Positions 57,462 to 64,000 of a stretch of 64,000 nt of DNA are shown here, in pieces (the first letter of the stretch is position 1; each line of letters starts with the position of its first letter). Made by a program: the position numbers and the translations under genes. Below the pieces are notes generated by a model. The model was not told where the DNA came from and made no database searches. It saw only the letters and a program-made list of their open reading frames with translations. The stretch is from positions 29,264,001 through 29,328,000 of the forward strand of contig NC_091049.1 in assembly GCF_963966145.1 (NCBI RefSeq). The letters are read 5' to 3'. The DNA is from Tenebrio molitor. Lineage: Eukaryota; Arthropoda; Insecta; Coleoptera; Tenebrionidae.

Positions 57462-58101
57462 CTAATTAGCTTCTTGGAAATAGGTCTTGCTTCCCTCGGG
57501 GTCGGGCTTCATCGTCTTCTTCCCGGGAGCCCAGTTAGCGGGGCACACCTCGCCGTGTTCGTCGGTGAACTGGAAGGCCTGGACCAAGCGGAGCGTCTCG
57601 TCGACTGACCTGCCCACAGGGAGATCATTGATGGTGATCTGTCTCAGCGTCCCCTTGGGATCGATGATGAACAGCCCCCTAAAAGTGACGCCGCTCTCTT
57701 CGTCCAGCACGCCGTAATCCCGCGAAGCCTTGAAGCTCTTGTCAGCCAAAAGAGGGATGTTCATCTGGCCCAAGCCACCCTGTTTGCGGGGGGTGTTGAC
57801 CCATGCCAAATGGGAGAAGTGGCTGTCGGTGGAGGCGGCGATCACGGCCGTGTTGATTTTCTTGAATTCGTCGACGCGGTCCGAGAAGGCGATGATTTCA
57901 GTGGGGCAAACGAAAGTGCTGTTGACAGCACGATTAATACAAATCGAGGGTGGTTTTCGCTACTTACAAGTCCAAGGGGTAGAAGAACAACACCACGTAC
58001 TGGCCTTTGTAGTCCTCCAAACTGATTTCTTTGAACTGGCCGTTGACGACGGCGGTGCCCTTGAACACCGGTGCCGGTTTTTGCAGACTTGGAACGGGCA
58101 T
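57462..58101 (-). CDS. Typical 2-Cys peroxiredoxin (Prx1/2 type, Jafrac1-like)
   Basis: Two exons, 58101-57968 and 57918-57462, giving 196 residues; the short GT-AG intron is in phase 2. Peroxidatic Cys49 in DFTFVCPTEI and resolving Cys170 in GEVCPANW define the typical 2-Cys class, an obligate dimer that reduces hydrogen peroxide and is recycled by thioredoxin. The GGLG motif (KQGGLGQMN) and the C-terminal YF (SKTYFQEAN) are both present, the pair associated with sensitivity to hyperoxidation and redox signalling. No leader, so cytosolic. Very likely the ortholog of Drosophila Jafrac1. It is convergent with Elp1. Confidence 0.95.
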
Positions 58102-58373
58102 CTTGAAAAGCTTCTAGAACCGAACGATACACGTGTTACACTCTTCAACAGTTACGGCTAGAATGCGCTATGAGAATGCGTGACGAGCGTGGTTTGCGCG
58201 GTTTTTTCCGGATAAAACGGTGAAAGTCCAACCGTTAATAATGGCCGCTTCACACCGACAAAAAGTGACTTTGACATTGCACCGCCCCCGAGCAAGACGG
58301 AGAGATGTGTGTTTCTGCAAGTTAGATACAGAGAGAGACTCACACTGCCTGCGCGGGAATTTTGAAACAACTA

Positions 58374-58383
58374 TGACTCAGGC
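58374..58383 (-). promoter_or_regulatory. Possible CNC/Maf or AP-1 site upstream of peroxiredoxin
   Basis: GCCTGAGTCA on the minus strand lies about 275 bp before the ATG and contains the TGAGTCA core bound by AP-1 and CNC-Maf factors, which induce antioxidant genes. It is a single short match. Confidence 0.25.
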
Positions 58384-60240
58384 TGTTGCACAATTTTAAT
58401 TAAATTGTGGTAAGCACGGTTCAGTTAAACTGTTAATGGAAACGGATCTAATCAGTAATTGAATCGTCTCTGTTTACAAATTTGTTTAATAATGTTTGCC
58501 GATATTTGACACGTTCGAGATAAGGGGATTGAATAATTATTGGTAATTACACAATCACCAGAGTGTTTGCCATGTCGTCGCGCATCCATGACAATTCAAA
58601 CGGTGCCAAATCTGGATTAGATTGATTTTATCAGGAGCTGCTACTATGTATTATGTCAGTTTATCTTATCTGACAGATTGATTATTCGAATGCCTGTTGG
58701 CCGCCGGCATATTGCACGATTATATCTACTATGATTATACGTATTTCCTGTGCGATTTAGCTGATAAGAGGTAACGACTAACGAGAACCGACAAACTATG
58801 ATAAAGGAAAGTACGAATGACAATCGGTGTTAAACAAAAAGATTGTTTTAAGTGCTGGTTGCGTATGGCTCAAGGTCGTATTTTTTAAACGTCGTTTTGG
58901 TTAGGTAATATCTAATTTGTGAGTCATTTGTTTCATCCTATTAGGAAAGTTTTTTACGTGAAAGACGTTTTTAAATTAAAAAGTGGTTGGTAGGATTGGT
59001 TGAAAATAAAGGAGTTATTAAATATTCAAAATTCTCTTACTAAAATTTAAATTCAAATGCAAGTTCGACGAGATGCTTACTTTTTAAGTTGTTGAAATGT
59101 TTTGTCTCTGTTTTTGAGTTATTTATTTTTATCTTATCACGTCCATGAAACTAATTGAATTTCACAATCTTCGCAATTTCATGATGTTTTTCAATAAAAA
59201 TTTTTTAGTTCACAAATAAAGAAACAGATTTATTCAATTGTACATATACCTACAGTTTTTTATAAATGTGTAGGTAAGTACTTACTATTCCGGACACGGA
59301 ATCTTGGCCAACATTTTTTAGACATTTCTAAAAAAATGATGTAAACCAAGCATTAGTGTCATTAATAAATGATAATTATTAAAAATCACGTTGAAGTTTT
59401 TCTTGTGACATCAAAAAACCAGAGAAATGGCATTATCGATATCGAGTCAAAAGTAGGGTTATATTCAATAAAGGCCAGTTCACACATATTTATCAGTTAA
59501 ATGTCAGCTGATGTCAGTCGTGGCCAAGATTTCCTGTCCGGAATAGTACTTCTGGTAACACTGTCAAGGATTTTATTTTAAACTACACTTTGGTTCCATT
59601 TTCTATTATACATTTGCCAAAATTATGTCGTTTTGACGGAACTAACCAAGGTTAAACTGTTAAACGCTGTCAATAAAGTGTATAAATCAAAAATGACAGA
59701 TGAGGTCATTTGCAAGCTTGAAATCTGAAATACTAAAAGATAACTCCGTCAACTTTTCTTTTTATTTACTTAATAATGAAGTCTAGATAGAGAATTAGGT
59801 ATATAAATAAATAAAGTTGTAAATGATTGCTCTGGACTGTAGTTACTTCCAGATAAATTGGCTTAAGATCTTTTATCAGTCATAGATCAACAAAATCTCT
59901 TACTTCATATACTTGAGGTAATCCGTTTGCTTCCTGTTTTTACAACACAATAAAAACAATAATTCTCGAACGAATCATTTTATTGAACTAAAATTTACAG
60001 CGACAAGAAAAAATCCACCACCTTGTGGTGAATCTTCTAACAATAAATTGGACGCCTAAAGATTTCTATTTTTTCCATTGCATTTTATGACCCCCCGGGA
60101 ATTCTTTAAGTCCTAAAACAGAAAATAACAGATGAATTAATAAGAGGAAGGGCAAAAACCAATGGAAAAAACAAAAAACAAATCAGTCTATTTAAAATAC
60201 AAAAATAAATAAATGAAAAGGAGTCGAGCAAGTACAAACT
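58384..60240. other. Intergenic region, one MITE, no gene seen
   Basis: 1.86 kb between the peroxiredoxin promoter and the 3' end of the secreted-protein gene. A 265-bp inverted-repeat element lies at 59284-59548. GATA-like TTATCT motifs cluster at about 58620-58670. No credible frame. Confidence 0.5.
59284..59548. mobile_element. MITE with TIRs of about 27 bp
   Basis: ACTATTCCGGACACGGAATC... mirrors ...TTTCCTGTCCGGAATAGT with about two differences. Weaker symmetry continues outward (AAGTAC/GTACTT). Confidence 0.75.
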
Positions 60241-63200
60241 TCAGTCGAGACCATCCGAGACTTTGTAAGCTGTCATGGTGTAACCATTCGAGACCAGTTT
60301 GATGGGTTTTTTGTCCTCTATGATGGTCTTGTGTGGGAAGTTTCTGTTTCTGTTCATGTTTGTGTTTTCCACAAGAATCTTACGACCACGGTGTCTTTTT
60401 CTACCAGTATTGTGTCTAACTTCTTCCACTTTATAATTGTCAAATGTTTGTTTTCTTTCCTTGCTACTACGCCCGAAACCATCTAGATGATCAGTGTCAA
60501 AATCTTGCCTACTCTCCTTTTCGTTGATCTTGTCTTGTTTCTTCTCTTTGTGATGGCTGAGATTCAACTCCCCCAACAACTTCTTCTGCTTCTCTTCGCA
60601 GTTCTCCAACTGTCGAAGCAAGTCGAAGAGTATCTTTAACTCCTTGCGGACCTTCTGTCCTCTGGATATCTTCCCGTTCATTTCCAGGATCGTGTCTTTC
60701 TGGAGTTTGTCGATGTTGTTGATCTCCCAAAGCAACTTGGCCTCTTCGTAGGACTTGTGCGGGTCTGGGTCATCGCTCTCCAACAGTTTCCTCAAAGAGT
60801 CGAGCACCGACATTTCGTTTTCCAAAGCAACGTCTCTTTCGTTCTTCAAACCACGTTCCAGATCGTGTTTGGAGCGACCAACCATAAACTGCAAACCATC
60901 CAAATAATCGACATATTTGATCTCCTTTCGCACGTCGAAATCTGTACCCATCTTGATCTTTTCGCCGAAGTCTTCGACCACTCTGTAAATGACGCATTGC
61001 AATTTCTGCAAGCGCACCAGCATCTTGATCAGTTTCTTCGTCATGAAGTTGGAACCTGAAGACAAGATAGACGCGATGTCTTCGACCGATTGGTCTCTGA
61101 GGATTTGCATTTCTTTGAAATCGTCCAAGATGCGGATCTTGCTCGAGATGTCGTTCAGTTTGTCCTCCATCAAGATCTTCTTCCAGTCGTTGACCAATAA
61201 CTCTTTGAAACTCTGTAGTTTGCACAAGTCGGTGTAAACGGTCGAGTATTTGTCGAAATCTATGTTAATCAAGTCTTGTATCTCGGTCAAAATCTGATTG
61301 ATTCGGTCTTTGATTATTTGGGTGGGGACGTTTTGCTGGATGCTAACAGAAGGAGGATTTTGACCGATGCGTTCTCGAGCTTTCACTATTATGGAGTTGA
61401 TTTTTTCCTTCATATCTTGTGTGGTCTCGTCCTTTTCTTTTTCTTCTTCTTCCTTCTTTTCCCGTATTTCTTCTGGTTGAGTCTTTCTTAAAAACAGAGG
61501 TCTCTTGACGCCGTTTATCTCAACAAATGGTCTACCATTATTGTCGATGATCAACTTAGACGACAACTTCTCCACAACCAGTTTCTTCTTGTTGCTTTCT
61601 TTGTCTTTCTTCTTTTTGGGTCTTTCTGTTGTTTCAACAAGCCCGCCAAGCTTTTCTCTCAGGAATTGTTCAACTTCGTCTTCGTCGACCACTTTCAAAA
61701 TGTATCTCCTCCTTCTAGAATTTTCTTCGGTTTGATTGCCAAAGACTAGACTGTAGTCGGGTTCGTATTGTTCCATTTTGCCATCTAGACTTCTTCGGTA
61801 CCGTCTTGGTTTCACAACTCTATAAGAGTTAGTATCGAACTCGTCAAAATCTCCAATAAAATTACTGGCAAAGTTCAAAACGTCGTTCCTCAAATTTTTG
61901 CCTACGTTTCTTAGGTACTTCCTAGAATTGACGAAAACGTGCGGTACCGATTTGAAAACAGGAGAGATCTGCTCGCCCAACTTATGGAACTGATGGAGCA
62001 ATCTGATTGGAGTGTTCAAAATGTAGTAGATGGGATTGTGAGGAAAAATGTGTCCAAAATTCAAAGGTTGCAAGAATTCATCTCTCGGATTTCTTTTTAC
62101 CACTTGCTCTTCGTCTTCCTCTTCTTCTTCTTCTGAATCGTCTAGATCGTTCTCGACGTCCGTGACCCGAAGAAAAGGCAAACTGATTTCGTCAGGATTA
62201 AAAATCACCGACCGTTTTTCTCGGTCCGAGTTGAGCTTTTTCAACTTTTGCAAAAATGTCTCGGATGGTTTCGCTGTCGGTGGCGGTTTCGTTTTAAATC
62301 TGGAAACCAACCGTACCGGTGGTTCTGCTCTGAACCTGTTCCACCGGTACTTATCCTCCATCTGTTGATGGTGCTTGAAGGACCTGAACGTCTGTTCGAT
62401 GGGAAACCGGATGAAGTTCGGCAACAAACCCATGATCAGATTGACCGAATTCCTCAATATGGGCAACTCGCGTTTTGCTCTACTTTTACCACTATGATCG
62501 TACCTGCAATTGCACCCGATCTTTCTGTAAACGTCATTGGAAATGGGCTCCAGAATGGGTCCAGATCTGGATCTCCCCTCGACCACTTGGACTTGCTGCA
62601 AGGGTTGGCTGATCCCGTAGAGGCCCTCGTTAAAGATGGATCTGCACGGGGGTCTCAACAGTTCTTCGCAAGCTCCGTTGTCGTCGACGTAGACTGGACA
62701 ATCTGGAAATGTGACCGTCAATACACGAGTTGACTGGAAATGGGCGTGGCCTTACTCTGTCTCTGGATAACGACGCGGTCAGGTCTCGCGACTAGGCCTG
62801 TGATTGGTGGAGAGAGGGGCGGTGGGAGGTCAACGGGTGCTTGCACCTTGTACCGGTAGGCGTAGACGGGGTGACACTGATGACGGATCCCCGACCCCGC
62901 GGCCCCCAGTCCCAGCTGAAAATTGTCTTTGAGAGGGCGCAAATCGGGAGAATCACGCGGTTACCTGATGGTCGTAGTTCTGAGAAAGCTGCGACGGGAG
63001 GTACGACCCGTACGCCGGCAGCGCTGGCTGCACCTGAAGGGCGTAGGGGTTGGAAGTGCCGCAAGGGTTCCCGTTCACGATGATCTTGTAAGGGTACTGC
63101 GGGGGCGAGATGACTTGCAGGTGTTTGCTGCACTGGAAATCAATCGGTCACTTTGAGGACGGCTTCGCGACGGATACTTACTTTCAAACAGCCGCAGTCG

Positions 63201-63259
63201 CACGAAATGGAGGCGACGAGAGCTGAGATCACAACTAAAACTGCGAATTGGAGTTTCAT
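60241..63259 (-). CDS. Secreted multibasic proprotein of unknown family, 955 residues
   Basis: Four exons (63259-63182, 63132-62965, 62915-62756, 62702-60241), all GT-AG and in phase. Signal peptide MKLQFAVLVVISALVASIS followed by a Cys-rich start (CDCGCLKCSKH). Exons 2-3 encode a Pro/Tyr-rich region (PPQYPYKI, PVYAYRYK). Exon 4 starts with a six-Cys segment (CPVY...GACEEL...PPCRS...GCNC) and then long charged, helical, coiled-coil-like sequence. Several furin-like sites occur: SRAKR-E, DREKR-S, RYRR-S, SRRRR-Y. An acidic run DSEEEEEEDEE precedes one basic site. I recognise no domain. Possible roles are an extracellular matrix, clotting or cuticle-associated precursor; none is demonstrated. 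Confidence 0.75.
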
Positions 63260-63309
63260 TGTGGAACGAGACTGATTTGGAAATGATGTCTGTTGGGGTT
63301 AGTTCGGGT

Positions 63310-63316
63310 ATTTATA
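63310..63316 (-). promoter_or_regulatory. TATA box of the secreted proprotein gene
   Basis: TATAAAT reads on the minus strand from 63316, 57 bp before the ATG at 63259, a suitable distance for a short leader. Confidence 0.6.
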
Positions 63317-64000
63317 CGGGTTCGTATTTGTAAATACGACAAGAGTTCGTGATTTTGATGCGATTTTGTTTAGAAACGGAAGGTGAAGGTCTGGCGAGTG
63401 TCGGTTTTTGACCTTATCTAGTGTCATAACAATAGTAAGCATTTTTTTTCAAATAGTAAACTAGGTACGTGTGTCGATTGTAATTATTTTGTAGAGATTT
63501 GAAAGATAAAAGTAAAGTGGTTGACGCCAATCCAAACGAAAAATTCCAAATTTCTTTACTTTTTCTCAGTCAAATTCACAATGAATTTTTTCTAATTTAT
63601 TTTTTCGGCCTGCATCTAGAAACACTGATTTTCCATTTGTCTAAATCGGCTGGAAACTAGCATTTCCCTGCCTAGGAAAAAAAATCGAAACAAACATTTT
63701 TAATGAAAGATTTTAGGTTGGCAGCACAAAATGTCAATGTCATGTGGAATTTTTGTACAATTTTTTTTAAGTGTAAATATTGATTTCGGGCAAATTTGTA
63801 TCCTTTATCGCAAGCTATACATTGTGTATAACAGTAGAGGCCGAGGGGGTATCAAGCGACGTCTTAGTAATAACCCCCCCTATGGTAATAACACAGAGGA
63901 CGACAACGGCTTTGAATATTTGAGGAATTGAGTGACTTTTGTCGTGACTGTCGCTTCTTGGATCCTTTATGTTGCCAATGAAAGAAAAATAAATTCCTTA
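63317..64000. other. Terminal intergenic region, nothing identified
   Basis: Upstream DNA of the secreted-protein gene and further AT-rich sequence. A 66-codon frame at 63731-63931 is not supported. No repeat with clear ends seen. Confidence 0.4.

Noticed and set aside
60509..62733. Many overlapping frames on both strands of the secreted-protein gene
   Set aside because: They are explained by the charged, repetitive composition of the real minus-strand exon.
1..64000. CRISPR arrays, operons, rRNA genes
   Set aside because: No regularly spaced direct repeats, no ribosome-binding patterns and no rRNA-like sequence were seen; gene structure is eukaryotic.

Overview
The window reads as a stretch of an insect nuclear genome, most likely a beetle and plausibly a tenebrionid. 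The reasons are AT-rich intergenic DNA, short introns (about 45-90 bp) with canonical GT-AG ends, TATA/CAGT core promoters, tandem arrays of secreted S1 proteases, an Elongator subunit gene, a 2-Cys peroxiredoxin and many TA-flanked inverted-repeat transposons. The species call is inference; no search was run.

Region 1 (1-3331): the 3' part of a NACHT-type STAND ATPase with a long ankyrin array, an NLR-like architecture cut by the window start. Region 2 (about 6.0-25.0 kb): the most unusual part. It holds three intact single-exon genes for RSE-class arginine mono-ADP-ribosyltransferases (ARTs) plus one ART pseudogene, interleaved with two intact genes and three relics of the DUF4804/MavL-like family, a macrodomain-like family reported to remove ADP-ribose from arginine. 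None of the intact proteins has a signal peptide. The layout suggests an intracellular write/erase ADP-ribosylation system that expands by duplicating both partners together. A segmental duplication (8000-12560 versus 13923-20304) carries one relic DUF4804 and one ART in each copy. Transposons inserted later can be dated by their empty sites in the other copy.

Region 3 (25.4-52.6 kb): a trypsin-fold (S1) protease cluster. Four genes and one pseudogene lie on the minus strand and share Asp226 in the S1 pocket. Four genes lie on the plus strand; the three active ones have Ser189. Two of the eight genes, one in each group, are catalytically dead homologs (H57Q/S195A and H57G/S195G). Between 26.3 and 51.4 kb the intergenic DNA is packed with mobile-element debris: foldback MITEs, a Tc1-like transposon, a retroelement-like C-terminal relic, and a protein-primed DNA polymerase B fragment of Polinton or viral type.

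Region 4 (52.8-63.3 kb): ordinary genes. These are Elp1 (six exons), a convergent 2-Cys peroxiredoxin, and a 955-residue secreted protein of unknown family with several furin-like sites. The last 740 bases hold that gene's promoter and nothing else I can support.
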